Source: Hyphomicrobiales bacterium
GTDB lineage: Bacteria > Pseudomonadota > Alphaproteobacteria > Rhizobiales > Rhizobiaceae
Reading direction: 5' to 3'
Assembly: GCA_900469955.1 (NCBI GenBank)
Contig: UBYX01000031.1
Location: forward strand, 62,001 to 126,000
Length of the DNA: 64,000 nucleotides
Notes under the pieces: generated by a model
The model's database searches: none
The model's input: only the letters and a program-made list of their open reading frames with translations
What the model was told of the DNA's origin: nothing
Part shown: positions 1-8,692 of the stretch, in pieces
How the letters are laid out: every line of letters starts with the position of its first letter
Position numbering within the stretch: the stretch's first letter is position 1
Made by a program: the position numbers and the translations under genes

Positions 1-1075
1 CGAGGAAGCGGCTTCTCCGCGTTGGCCGACGCACCGAAAGCCAGGCGATCGGCACCGCAGCGGCGGTCGTCGCGATACCTCCGATCAGGCAGATCACGAG
101 CGTCTGGAACAGCGAAAGCCCGACCTCGTCCACCTGCCAGACCCCGGCGCCGCCGGCAACAAGCCAGCGGCCGATGGTGAGCGTGGGGATGCCGAGAGAA
201 AATCCGGCAGTGACGATCGGCAGCAGCAGGCAGGGATATGTCCACTTGCCGAGCCTGGTGATCTTCGGCCGCCGCGCGGCACCAGACCCGAGCCGGGCAT
301 AACGGCTCCGGCCTCTGAAGCCCGCCTCCAGGCCGAGCAGCACGAAACAGCAGGCCACCAGCACCAGCGCCAGCATATGCGCTGCCACACCGTTGTAGGT
401 CGACTGGAACTGGTCGATGATCGCGGTCGTGAAGGTATCGAACCGGATCATCGCATAGAGCCCGTATTCGGAAAGCAGATGCAGGCCGATCAGCAGAGCG
501 CCGCCGCAGAGCGCCAGGCGAAGCTGGGGCAGCACCACGCGCCGGAAGACCGCAGGAGGCGCAAGCCCCAACGACGCCGCCTGATCCTCCAGCGCCGGAT
601 CGAGCAGCCGGAAGGCTGCCGAGACCGGCAGATAGAGAAACGGGAAATAGGCGACCACTGAAATGACGACCCCGGCAAACAGCCCGTTGAGGCTGGGCCA
701 CATGCCGATCCACGCATAGGAATGCACGAAGGCCGGGACGGCGAGCGGCGCCACCGAAAGCCATGACCAGAGCCTTGCGCCCGGCAGGTCGCTCCGCTCC
801 GTCAGCCAGGCGAGCGATACGGCAAGCACGGCGCAGATCGGAACGGTGAAGGCGACGAGCAGGATCGTATTGACCATCAGGTCGCCGACCCGGGCCCGGA
901 AGATCAGTTGGAAAGCCGTTTCCCAGCCGGTCTCGACCGTGGCCCAGAGGACGAAACCAAGCGGCAACAGCGCCAGCATCGCCAACGCAAACGCGATTGT
1001 CAGCGTCCAGGATGCTGCCGCCTGCAGGCGGCGCCGTGGTGCTGCGGTTATCCTGGTGTCTGCGATGGAGGTCAT
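1..1075 (-). CDS. Ferric iron ABC transporter permease (FbpB/ThiP type), 3' end outside window
   Basis: Inner-membrane permease of a ferric-iron type ABC importer. Reading back from the ATG at 1075 gives 358 codons without a stop up to the window edge, so the C-terminus is missing. The protein starts [16 protein letters not shown], then shows many hydrophobic spans (one near residue 25-45) and a permease coupling loop, [20 protein letters not shown], of the EAA type near residue 170. FbpB proteins carry two permease halves (about 530-560 residues), which fits a frame still open at residue 358. It lies 67 bases downstream of the binding-protein gene on the same strand, with a hairpin between them. 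The substrate is inferred from that partner; thiamine or another oxyanion is less likely. Confidence 0.88.
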   Translation of the reverse strand, partial: MTSIADTRITAAPRRRLQAAASWTLTIAFALAMLALLPLGFVLWATVETGWETAFQLIFRARVGDLMVNTILLVAFTVPICAVLAVSLAWLTERSDLPGARLWSWLSVAPLAVPAFVHSYAWIGMWPSLNGLFAGVVISVVAYFPFLYLPVSAAFRLLDPALEDQAASLGLAPPAVFRRVVLPQLRLALCGGALLIGLHLLSEYGLYAMIRFDTFTTAIIDQFQSTYNGVAAHMLALVLVACCFVLLGLEAGFRGRSRYARLGSGAARRPKITRLGKWTYPCLLLPIVTAGFSLGIPTLTIGRWLVAGGAGVWQVDEVGLSLFQTLVICLIGGIATTAAAVPIAWLSVRRPTRRSRFL

Positions 1076-1092
1076 TGTTTGTCCGAGAAAAC

Positions 1093-1123
1093 GAGACATC
1101 GCAGCGACGAGCCGCGATGTCTC
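1093..1123 (-). terminator. Intercistronic hairpin between binding protein and permease genes
   Basis: A perfect 10-base inverted repeat, GAGACATCGC at 1093-1102 and GCGATGTCTC at 1114-1123, encloses an 11-base loop. Read on the minus strand it is followed by GTTTTCTC, so it resembles a partial terminator or mRNA-protecting stem that would give more binding protein than permease. Confidence 0.6.
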
Positions 1124-1142
1124 CCTGCAATCATTTTGTCCG

Positions 1143-2162
1143 TCAGAGCAGGCCCGCTGCGGTCATCAGGTCTGTGACCTTGGCATTGTTGAGCGTCGAG
1201 GGCTCGACCTTCGGCGCTTGCAGGTCGGCAAGCGGCACGAGCGCCTTGTTGGAAGCCTCGCCCTTGCCGACTGCATATTCGAAGGACGTGCCGTCGCGCA
1301 GCACGGTCTGGCCACCCTTGCCGGTTACCCATTTCAGGAAGGCCTGCGCCTGCTCCTTGTGTTTGGAAGACGCAAGCACGCCGCCGCCGGAGATGGACAC
1401 GAAGGCGCCCGGATCCTGGTTCTTGAAGTAATGCAGCGCGACGTTCTTCGAGTTCTCGCCGGTCTTCGCCTGGTCGCCGAAATAGTAATAGTGATAGATC
1501 AGCGCGCCCTCGGTCTGGCCCGCATTGACGGCCTTCATAGCGGTGGAATTGCCCCGGTAGGCAGTGAAATTCTCCTTCATGCCCTTCAGCCATTCGCCGG
1601 CCGCCTGCTCACCCTTCAGCTGCAGCAGCGCGCCGACGATCGCCTGGAAATCGGCCCCCGAAGGAGAAGCCGCCCAGCGGCCCTTCCATTCCGGCTTGGC
1701 AAGATCGAGCATCGACTTCGGCAGCTTGTCTTCCAAAAGCTTCGTCTTGTCGTAGGCAAACACGGTGGAGCGCGCCGCAATCCCGACCCAGTGGCCATTG
1801 CCAGGCCGGAACCCTTCGGGCACCTGATCGAGTGTCGCCTGATCGACCGGCTCGAACAGGCCCTTGCCGTCGACCAGCGCCATGGCGGGGGAATTTTCGG
1901 TGAGGAACACGTCGGCAGGCGAGTTCGCGCCTTCCTGGACGATCTGGTTGGCGAATTCGAGATCCGAGCCGTTACGAACTGTCACGACGATACCGGTCTC
2001 TTCTGTAAAGGCCTCGACCCATTCCTTCGTCAGCCCTTCGTGCTGGGCGTTGTAGATGGTGATGCTGTCGGCCACCTGTGCCGAAGCCGGCACAGAGCCT
2101 GCGAGGATGGAAAGGCCAAGCGCAGCGGCGCCCGCAGATAGGGTGAATACAGTGCTCAACAT
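1143..2162 (-). CDS. Ferric iron ABC transporter substrate-binding protein (FbpA family)
   Basis: Periplasmic binding protein that captures ferric iron for the adjacent permease. From the ATG at 2162 the product has 339 residues, the usual FbpA size, with a hydrophobic signal peptide ending PASAQ near residue 29 and then a mature start of [11 protein letters not shown], the family hallmark. The tyrosine cluster IYHYYYFG (Tyr about 225-227) matches the paired tyrosines that ligate iron in FbpA, HitA and SfuA. An in-frame ATG at 2195 would add 11 residues. The chosen start has GGAGG only two bases upstream and the longer one has no obvious ribosome site, so the start is uncertain. The gene is divergent from the helicase gene and heads the iron operon. 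Confidence 0.88.
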   Translation of the reverse strand: MLSTVFTLSAGAAALGLSILAGSVPASAQVADSITIYNAQHEGLTKEWVEAFTEETGIVVTVRNGSDLEFANQIVQEGANSPADVFLTENSPAMALVDGKGLFEPVDQATLDQVPEGFRPGNGHWVGIAARSTVFAYDKTKLLEDKLPKSMLDLAKPEWKGRWAASPSGADFQAIVGALLQLKGEQAAGEWLKGMKENFTAYRGNSTAMKAVNAGQTEGALIYHYYYFGDQAKTGENSKNVALHYFKNQDPGAFVSISGGGVLASSKHKEQAQAFLKWVTGKGGQTVLRDGTSFEYAVGKGEASNKALVPLADLQAPKVEPSTLNNAKVTDLMTAAGLL

Positions 2163-2293
2163 CGCCTCCACGCAGAAACTTAAGTAAGCCGTCATATCGA
2201 AACGGGAGAACCGGGGTCAAGTTAAGGCGCATTCCCAAATGCGTGAAGGCCGGAATGCGGGGCGACTGGAGAGTAAAGGAAGGCGAAGCCGGA

Positions 2294-2315
2294 CGAATCA
2301 GCTAGAGCTAATTCG
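2294..2315. promoter_or_regulatory. Candidate operator palindrome upstream of iron transporter operon
   Basis: CGAATCAGCT at 2294-2303 and AGCTAATTCG at 2306-2315 form 10-base arms with a single mismatched pair, around a two-base centre. It lies between the divergent iron-transport and helicase genes. An iron regulator such as RirA or Irr is a natural candidate, but I cannot match a specific consensus. Confidence 0.4.
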
Positions 2316-2318
2316 AAC

Positions 2319-2361
2319 ACATCAGGAACAGGCCCAATCAGGAACGGCCAATCAGGAACGG
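2319..2361 (+). repeat. Short tandem repeats covering the helicase ribosome-binding region
   Basis: The 14-base unit CCAATCAGGAACGG occurs twice in exact tandem (2334-2347, 2348-2361), ending one base before the helicase ATG at 2363. A degenerate third copy (ATCAGGAACAGG) precedes it at 2321-2332. Each copy carries an AGGAAC that could serve as a weak Shine-Dalgarno, so the copy number might affect translation. Confidence 0.75.
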
Positions 2362-2362
2362 A

Positions 2363-4435
2363 ATGTCGGTCGCCTATCTGGAAAAACTCAACGATGCGCA
2401 GCGCCGGGCGGTCGAGCACGGTTCGGACGTGCCGAACGGCGGGCCCGCAGGCCCGCTTCTGGTGATTGCCGGCGCAGGCTCGGGCAAGACCAACACGCTC
2501 GCCCATCGCGTCGCGCATCTGATCGTCTCCGGTGCCGATCCGCGCCGCATCCTGCTGATGACCTTTTCCCGCCGCGCCGCATCCGAAATGGCCCGCCGCG
2601 TCGAACGCATCTGTGCGCAGGTGCTGGGCAAGAATTCCGGCATCATGACCGATGCGCTCGCCTGGGCCGGCACCTTCCACGGCATCGGCGCCCGTCTGCT
2701 TCGTCTGCATGCCGAACAAATCGGACTGGATCCGGATTTCACCATCCACGATCGGGAAGATTCCGCCGACCTGATGAACCTCGTCCGCCACGAACTCGGC
2801 TTCTCGAAGACAGAGAGCCGTTTCCCGACCAAAGGCACTTGCCTCGCCATCTATTCCCGCGCGGTCAATTCGGAAACGCCGCTGGACGAGGTGCTGAAAC
2901 ACCATTTCCCCTGGTGCCAGAACTGGGAAAAGCAGCTCCGCGAACTTTTCGCGACCTATGTGGAAGCCAAGCAGGCCCAGAACGTCCTCGATTACGACGA
3001 TCTCCTGCTCTACTGGGCGCAGATGATGAGCGAACCTGTCATCGCCGAGGATATCGGCAGCCGTTTCGACCACGTTCTGGTTGATGAATACCAGGACACC
3101 AACCGCCTGCAGTCCTCGGTCCTGATGGCGATGAAGCCCGGCGGCCGCGGCCTGACCGTCGTCGGCGACGACGCACAGTCGATCTATTCCTTCCGCGCCG
3201 CGACGATCCGAAACATTCTCGACTTCCCGAACACGTTCGATCCGCCGGCCAATATCGTCACCCTCGACCGCAACTACCGTTCCACCACCACCATCCTCGC
3301 CGCCGCCAACGGCGTTATCGATCTTGCCCGCGAGCGCTTCACCAAGAACCTCTGGACCGAGCGGCAGTCCGAGGAACGCCCGCGCCTTGTCGCCGTCAAG
3401 GACGAGAATGAGCAGGCGAATTACGTCGTCGAAAAGATCCTCGAAAACCGCGAAACCGGAATGGCGCTGAAGAGCCAGGCCGTGCTCTTCCGCGCCTCGC
3501 ATCATTCCGGGCCGCTCGAAGTTGAGCTCACGCGCCGCAACATCCCCTTCGTGAAGTTCGGCGGGCTGAAATTCCTCGACAGCGCCCATGTGAAAGACAT
3601 GCTGGCCGCGCTGCGCTTTGCCCAAAACCCGCGCGACCGCGTCGCCGGCTTCCGGCTGATGCAGCTCATTCCGGGGATCGGGCCGCAGACGGCCGGCAAG
3701 ATCCTCGACGCCATCGCCACCGATCCCGAACCGCTCGCCGCGTTGCAGGAAATCCCCGCCCCACCGCGTTCGGGCGAGGATTGGCCGGCCTTCGCCGACA
3801 TGCTCGCGGCACTTCGCAAAAGCGGCCCCGGCTGGCCCGCCGAGATCGGCCTTGCCCGCCAATGGTACGAGCCCCATCTCGCCCGCATCCACGAGGATGC
3901 GGAGACGAGAAAAGCCGACCTCCTGCAGCTCGAACAGATCGCTTCCGGCTATAATTCCCGCGAACGTTTCCTGACCGAACTGACGCTCGATCCGCCGGAT
4001 GCGACAAGCGCCGAAGCCGGAACGCCGCTGCTTGACGAGGATTACCTGATCCTCTCGACCATCCATTCCTCCAAGGGCCAGGAATGGCGTTCGGTCTTCC
4101 TGCTCAACTGCGTCGACGGCTGTATTCCCTCCGATCTTGGCGTCGGTTCGACCGCCGAGATCGAGGAGGAACGCCGCCTGCTCTACGTCGCGATGACGCG
4201 GGCGAAGGACCACCTGCACCTCATCACCCCGCAACGTTTCTTCGTCCACGGCCAGGCGTCGCAGGGCGACAAGCATGTCTATGCCGCCCGCACCCGCTTC
4301 ATTCCGGCAACGCTGCTGCAATTCTTCGAAACCGCCGCCTGGCCGGTCGTCGCCCCCATGACCGACGCCGAACGCCAGGCCCGCCATCAGGTGCGCATCG
4401 ACGTGACTGCCCGCATGCGGGGCATGTGGCGATAG
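2363..4435 (+). CDS. UvrD/Rep-family superfamily 1 ATP-dependent helicase
   Basis: 3'-to-5' DNA helicase of superfamily 1A, expected to unwind DNA in repair or replication restart in the cytoplasm. The 690-residue product begins YLEKLNDAQRRAVEHG (Q motif), followed by Walker A GAGSGKT at residues 37-43, the Walker B region VDEYQDTN, motif III DDAQSIYSFRAA, and late motifs STIHSSKGQEW and VAMTRAKDHL. All helicase motifs are intact. Its length is near Rep/PcrA (about 670-720) and it lacks the nuclease domain of AddA or RecB. The start is ATG 2363, next to tandem repeats that hold the only plausible ribosome site. It stands alone between the divergent iron operon and an exporter gene 38 bases downstream. 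Its role relative to the main UvrD of the cell is unknown. Confidence 0.95.
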   Translation: MSVAYLEKLNDAQRRAVEHGSDVPNGGPAGPLLVIAGAGSGKTNTLAHRVAHLIVSGADPRRILLMTFSRRAASEMARRVERICAQVLGKNSGIMTDALAWAGTFHGIGARLLRLHAEQIGLDPDFTIHDREDSADLMNLVRHELGFSKTESRFPTKGTCLAIYSRAVNSETPLDEVLKHHFPWCQNWEKQLRELFATYVEAKQAQNVLDYDDLLLYWAQMMSEPVIAEDIGSRFDHVLVDEYQDTNRLQSSVLMAMKPGGRGLTVVGDDAQSIYSFRAATIRNILDFPNTFDPPANIVTLDRNYRSTTTILAAANGVIDLARERFTKNLWTERQSEERPRLVAVKDENEQANYVVEKILENRETGMALKSQAVLFRASHHSGPLEVELTRRNIPFVKFGGLKFLDSAHVKDMLAALRFAQNPRDRVAGFRLMQLIPGIGPQTAGKILDAIATDPEPLAALQEIPAPPRSGEDWPAFADMLAALRKSGPGWPAEIGLARQWYEPHLARIHEDAETRKADLLQLEQIASGYNSRERFLTELTLDPPDATSAEAGTPLLDEDYLILSTIHSSKGQEWRSVFLLNCVDGCIPSDLGVGSTAEIEEERRLLYVAMTRAKDHLHLITPQRFFVHGQASQGDKHVYAARTRFIPATLLQFFETAAWPVVAPMTDAERQARHQVRIDVTARMRGMWR

Positions 4436-4473
4436 GCTTCATCGCCTCCGTTCTGCGTCCAGAGGAGACCCAA

Positions 4474-5355
4474 GTGAACAATAGTCAATCGAACGTGAAG
4501 GCTGCGGCCTGGATGATGGCGTCGATCGCCCTGCTTCTGCTGATGGCCGTTTCGGGCCGTGCCATCACGCGTGAGCTCGATGTCTTCCAGGTCATGGAGA
4601 TGCGCTCCGTGATCGCGTTTTTCATGATTCTGCCGTTTGTCTTTCGCGAGGGCGGTATCCGGGCGATGCGAACGTCCATCCTGCCGAGCCATATCGGCCG
4701 CAACGTCGCCCACTATGTGGGCCAATTCGCATGGCTGATGGGTCTCACGCTGATCCCGATGGCGCAGGTCATCGCCATCGAGTTTACCGCCCCGATCTGG
4801 GCAGCCCTGATGGCTGCCGCGTTTCTCGGCGAACGGCTGACATGGCGCAAAGGTGTGGCGATCCTGTTTGGTGTCGTGGGCGTCGTGCTGATCGTCCGGC
4901 CGGGGGCGGCACCTCTCAACCCCGGTCACCTGGTCGTGCTTGGAGCCGCCTTCGTCTTCGCCATATCCTTCATCATGACGAAACTCCTGACCCGTACCGA
5001 CAGTGCGACGAAGATCATTTTCTGGATGCTGATCATCCAGTCGGTGGTCGGGCTCGTACCGGCACTCAGGGTCTGGGTCTGGCCATCCGCAGAAATATGG
5101 CCCTGGATATTCGTCATCGCGTTTTCAGGCACATTTGCCCATTATTGCATGGCCAAGGCTCTATCCCATGGCGACGCGATGACGGTCATGCCGATGGACT
5201 ATCTGCGGGTGCCGCTGTCAGCCTTGCTGGGATATCTGCTCTATACCGAGGCTGTCGACGGCCTGACGGCGCTCGGCGCAGCCCTGATCCTTGCCGGTAA
5301 CCTCTTCAACCTGCGTCGGCCGAACGCCAACCGCATCCAGTGCACGCCGACCTGA
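4474..5355 (+). CDS. EamA-family (DMT superfamily) transporter
   Basis: Inner-membrane drug/metabolite-type exporter of 293 residues with about ten hydrophobic helices arranged as two EamA repeats. Helical segments include WMMASIALLLLMAVSG near the N-terminus, and a clear second repeat begins around residue 150 (LVVLGAAFVFAISFIMTK). The GTG at 4474 is chosen because GAGGAG lies six bases upstream (4462-4467). Upstream in-frame codons overlap the helicase gene and give no DMT-like sequence. The substrate cannot be read from sequence; members export amino acids, purines or drugs. Confidence 0.9.
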   Translation: MNNSQSNVKAAAWMMASIALLLLMAVSGRAITRELDVFQVMEMRSVIAFFMILPFVFREGGIRAMRTSILPSHIGRNVAHYVGQFAWLMGLTLIPMAQVIAIEFTAPIWAALMAAAFLGERLTWRKGVAILFGVVGVVLIVRPGAAPLNPGHLVVLGAAFVFAISFIMTKLLTRTDSATKIIFWMLIIQSVVGLVPALRVWVWPSAEIWPWIFVIAFSGTFAHYCMAKALSHGDAMTVMPMDYLRVPLSALLGYLLYTEAVDGLTALGAALILAGNLFNLRRPNANRIQCTPT

Positions 5356-5381
5356 TGAATCGTCGCCGGTCGCCAGAAAAA

Positions 5382-6101
5382 CTACCCCCGCTGCGTATCG
5401 CCCCGCCGCTCCAGAAGGTCGATCTGGATCTGCTGCAATTCGGCTAGCCGCTCCCACTGATGTGCCATCTGGTGATCGATCTTCTCGTGGAGCTGACGGA
5501 TTTCGAGTTCGGCACGCAGATTGATCATGTAGTCGTTCTCGGCGCGCCGCCTGTCCTTCTCCTCCTGGCGCCGCTGGCTCATCATGATCACCGGCGCCTG
5601 CAGCGCGGCAAGGCAGGAAAGCACGAGGTTCAGCAGGATGAAGGGATAGGGATCGAAGGGCACGGCGAAAAGGCCGGATACGTTGAGCGCCATCCAGGCG
5701 AAAAGCACGCCCATGAAGAACAGGATGAACGTCCAGGAGCCGCCGAACGAGGCTACCCGGTCGGCTGTCCGCTCGCCGAAGGTGGGATTGCGGTCGAGCA
5801 CGCTGGCAGCGCTGCTCTGCACCGTGGAAACGCCCTTCTCGAAACTATCGAGCACCTGTCTGTCGAGTTCGGAAAGCTCTCCGCGCTCCTCCGCGAGCAG
5901 CTTCTCGACGTAGCGGCGGCGATAGTGGGCGAGATCTTCGTCGCAGATCAGGCTTTCGGCCCCGCAATCGGCAACTTCGGCGGCAATCATTTCATGGAGA
6001 CCCGGCCTGAGCTGGCCGATCTTGCGCAGCTTCGGCAACGGAAAGGCTCGGCCGCAGACAACGCACTGCGCCGTCCTGTTCGTTCCCGGATGGCGGGTCA
6101 T
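5382..6101 (-). CDS. DUF1003 membrane protein
   Basis: Predicted inner-membrane protein of 239 residues from the DUF1003 family, function unknown. The N-terminus has a CVVC pair (residues 13-16) and a later CDED that could bind a metal. The central part has the family signature DRVASFGGSWTFILFF followed by two membrane helices (about 125-145 and 155-180). The C-terminal third is a charged, likely coiled-coil segment (RRQEEKDRRRAENDY, then RAELEIRQLHEKID). ATG 6101 is one base beyond the stop of the upstream ABC gene, with GAGG seven bases before it, so the two are almost certainly co-transcribed and translationally coupled. A longer in-frame start at 6149 would overlap that gene and is less likely. 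Confidence 0.9.
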   Translation of the reverse strand: MTRHPGTNRTAQCVVCGRAFPLPKLRKIGQLRPGLHEMIAAEVADCGAESLICDEDLAHYRRRYVEKLLAEERGELSELDRQVLDSFEKGVSTVQSSAASVLDRNPTFGERTADRVASFGGSWTFILFFMGVLFAWMALNVSGLFAVPFDPYPFILLNLVLSCLAALQAPVIMMSQRRQEEKDRRRAENDYMINLRAELEIRQLHEKIDHQMAHQWERLAELQQIQIDLLERRGDTQRG

Positions 6102-6102
6102 G

Positions 6103-7899
6103 TCATGCCTCTTCCTTGGCTTCGGCCACCTTGTGAGAGCCGTTGCCATTCTGATTCAATGGCGACAGATGGAAAATCGTCGGCGAGAACTTGTCGAGAT
6201 AATCCTCTGCGCGGCCGATATAGACCAGGGTCGAGGTGTCGAGACCGGCGAGCACGTCGAGCATGCGCTCCCGCGTCTCCGGCTCGAGCCCTTCCAGAAC
6301 GTCGTCCATGATCAGCCATTCCGGCTTGCGCAGCACGGCATTGGCAATCGAAAGAAGCGCTTCCTCGTCCTTGTCGAGAACCCTGTCCCACCGCTCCACG
6401 TCGTCCAGCCGGTCCACGAGCCGGTGCAGCCCGACCTTTTCCAATGCCTCGGCCAGCGCCTCGTCGCTACCCTCCGGCAGCCCGGTCGGATAGGTCATCG
6501 CCTCCTTCAGGGTCGCTGTCGGCAGGTAGCCGTCCTGCGGCAGGAAGATCATGCCGTCCCGCGGCGGCAGGTCGATCTCGCCACGTCCCCACGGCCAGAT
6601 GCGCGCGAGCGACTGGAAGAAGAGATGCCGGTCGGCGCCCGGATCGCCGTTGATCATCACCCTCTCGCCGGCCCGGATCAAGCATTCGCCTTCCCTCAGA
6701 CGGATGCCGTGCCCTGCCGCGCCTCGGTCGGGATCGCCATGGACGGTGACGTTGCATAGGCGGATTCCCTGCGCATCCGATCCCTCGCGATAGGTGAGCA
6801 GTTCGCCTTCCACCGCCGGCGTGTCCATTGCAAGCAGCGCGTTGCGGAAGGAGGAGACCCGAGCCAGCGTCGCCTTCCAGTCGGCAATCACGCCGAAATT
6901 GTTGACATACCATCTGAGCGCCAGGTTGACCTGGTTGAAGGCGCCGACGGCCATCATCAAGCCGCCGAAGGTAAGGCCACCGGAGAAATACATCGGCGAG
7001 GCGATGATGATCGGCGCGACCAGCGCCAGCCAGCCGAAGCCCGCCGAGACCCAGGTGAGGTTGGTCAACGCCCAGGCAACCTTGCGGAGCATTTCGAGCA
7101 CGTTGCCGATCGCCAGGTGGACCCGGCGGAGCTCGCTGTTTTCACCGCGGGCAAGCGTGATCGGCTTCATGTTTTCGTTCGTGCGCATCAGCACGGCGCG
7201 CAGGTCCGCTTCACGCGCGTAACGGTCCGCATTGAGCCTCGGCAACCGGGCGCCGACAACATTGCTGAGCATCGAGCCGATCACCGCGTAGAGCACCGTT
7301 GCCCAGACCATGTAGCCGGGGATCGAGATCCTTCTATCGCCGAAGTGGAACACGAAATCGGACGAAATGGCCCAAAGCACGCCGATGAAGCTTGCCAGTA
7401 GGATGGTGGAATTGACGAGCCCGATTGCCAGGTTTGTGGTGTTTTCGGCAAGGATGCGCGTATCCTCGTGCAGGCGCTGGTCGGGATTGGCGGCGATCGC
7501 GCCCGCGCTTGTGAGCTTCAGCGCCCGCCCCGGCACGAGCCAGACATTCGCGAGGTCGCGCGCCAGCCCCTCCCGCATTCGCATTGCGGTGATCTGGTTG
7601 AGCCATGCCTGGATGACGTTGAGAAGTGTCAGCGTGAAGGCGAGGACGGCGAATACCACGAGCTGGTTGAGGAATTCCGGCATGTCGCGCCGCTCGAGCG
7701 CATCGTAGAAAGGCCCGTTCCATTCATTGAGACGGTATTGGGCGTATGTCGTGGAAAAGATGACGATCAAAAGCGCCACCGTCAGGAGAAGCACCCGATT
7801 GCGGACCGGCGCTCCCCAGAAGGCGCCGATCATCATCCGAAGCTGGCCGCTGAACGCCAGCTCGTAGCTCTGAGGCCTCGCCTCCGGAATTTCAACCAT
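6103..7899 (-). CDS. SbmA/YddA-type ABC transporter (membrane domain plus degenerate nucleotide-binding domain)
   Basis: Half-size ABC transporter of 598 residues of the ABC_membrane_2 (YddA, SbmA/BacA-related) type. The N-terminal 340 residues hold the membrane domain with the family segment YRLNEWNGPFYDALERRD (residues 55-72) and about six helices. The C-terminal part follows an ABC layout, but its catalytic motifs are eroded. The Walker A position reads GDPGADRHLF (418-427) without the GK[ST] lysine. The signature position reads VLDKDEEAL (near 507-515) instead of LSxGE. The Walker B end is LIMDD (529-533) instead of DE. Surrounding framework such as RKPEWLIMDD is well kept, so the reading frame is under selection and a non-hydrolysing or partner-dependent protein is inferred. 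It is divergent from tetR and coupled to the DUF1003 gene. Confidence 0.85.
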   Translation of the reverse strand: MVEIPEARPQSYELAFSGQLRMMIGAFWGAPVRNRVLLLTVALLIVIFSTTYAQYRLNEWNGPFYDALERRDMPEFLNQLVVFAVLAFTLTLLNVIQAWLNQITAMRMREGLARDLANVWLVPGRALKLTSAGAIAANPDQRLHEDTRILAENTTNLAIGLVNSTILLASFIGVLWAISSDFVFHFGDRRISIPGYMVWATVLYAVIGSMLSNVVGARLPRLNADRYAREADLRAVLMRTNENMKPITLARGENSELRRVHLAIGNVLEMLRKVAWALTNLTWVSAGFGWLALVAPIIIASPMYFSGGLTFGGLMMAVGAFNQVNLALRWYVNNFGVIADWKATLARVSSFRNALLAMDTPAVEGELLTYREGSDAQGIRLCNVTVHGDPDRGAAGHGIRLREGECLIRAGERVMINGDPGADRHLFFQSLARIWPWGRGEIDLPPRDGMIFLPQDGYLPTATLKEAMTYPTGLPEGSDEALAEALEKVGLHRLVDRLDDVERWDRVLDKDEEALLSIANAVLRKPEWLIMDDVLEGLEPETRERMLDVLAGLDTSTLVYIGRAEDYLDKFSPTIFHLSPLNQNGNGSHKVAEAKEEA

Positions 7900-8021
7900 T
7901 CTCCCGTCTCTCGCCCTCGAACGCCTTCACTAATAAAACCCGCCCTCCGCTTCATTATACTGCACCCACCCCTACCACCACCCTAATGACTTTTGTTTGC
8001 AAAATCCTCCAAAGGGTGATA

Positions 8022-8041
8022 ATGACCGACCAGTCAGTCAT
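8022..8041. promoter_or_regulatory. TetR-type operator upstream of the efflux operon
   Basis: ATGACCGACCAGTCAGTCAT is a near-perfect 20-base palindrome: arms TGACCGAC and GTCAGTCA differ at one pair around a CA centre. It ends 15 bases before the tetR ATG and lies in the 157-base divergent gap, so it can control tetR and its operon, and possibly the opposite ABC gene. Its form is typical of TetR-family sites. Confidence 0.75.
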
Positions 8042-8056
8042 ATGTAGAATAAGTCG

Positions 8057-8692
8057 ATGGTCGAAAAACGAAGAGAAAAGCGGGATCCCCAGCAACGCCG
8101 GGCGGAAATCCTGAACGCCGCCTTTGCCTGTTTTGCCGAGCGAGGATTTGCCGCCACCCGAATGGAGGATGTCGCCGCCCGCGCCGGCATCGCCAAAGGC
8201 ACCGTCTACCTCCATTTTCCGGATAAGGACGCGCTGTTCACCGAGCTGGTGTCGGGCGTCGCCTCACCCATCCTCGGCCAAATGGGGGAACTCGTCGCGA
8301 ACGAAAGCGTCACGCCGCGCTTTGCCGTCTCGATGTTCTACTCCCTCTTCAGGCGGGAGGTTCTGGAAACGGACCGCCGGCATCTGTTGCGGCTTGTCCT
8401 GGCGGAAGGACCGATGTTTCCGGCCGTTGCCGAATTCTATCACAGGGAAATCATCTCCCGAGGGCTCGGCGTGCTGCGCATCCTGCTCGCCCGAGCGGTC
8501 GCGCATGGCGAACTGCGCAATCCCGGGATTGCCGAGACGCCGCAGATCGTCATGGCACCGGCCCTGCTCTCGATCGTCTGGACGACGCTTTTCGAACCCT
8601 ATGAGCATCTCGACACGCAAAAGCTCTTCGACACGTTTCTCGACACGCTCTTCGTGCCAGCTGGGGACCTCCTGGAAGGAGGCGCGCAATGA
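8057..8692 (+). CDS. TetR/AcrR-family transcriptional regulator (CecR-like position)
   Basis: One-component repressor of 211 residues. Residues 15-62 form the TetR helix-turn-helix: RAEILNAAFACFAERGF, then VAARAGIAKGTVYLHFPDKD, a textbook recognition helix. The remainder is a helical ligand-binding domain with no recognisable ligand motif. The gene is first in an operon whose next genes encode an HlyD-type adaptor, an ABC ATPase and a permease; the adaptor start overlaps its last codons (8689-8692). The arrangement mirrors Escherichia coli cecR (ybiH)-ybhGFSR, where the regulator controls the exporter. A palindrome 15 bases upstream suggests autorepression. Confidence 0.93.
   Translation: MVEKRREKRDPQQRRAEILNAAFACFAERGFAATRMEDVAARAGIAKGTVYLHFPDKDALFTELVSGVASPILGQMGELVANESVTPRFAVSMFYSLFRREVLETDRRHLLRLVLAEGPMFPAVAEFYHREIISRGLGVLRILLARAVAHGELRNPGIAETPQIVMAPALLSIVWTTLFEPYEHLDTQKLFDTFLDTLFVPAGDLLEGGAQ

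Noticed and set aside
2222-4387. 721-codon frame on the minus strand opposite the helicase gene
   Set aside because: It is a shadow of the UvrD-type gene, low-complexity and without homologous motifs.
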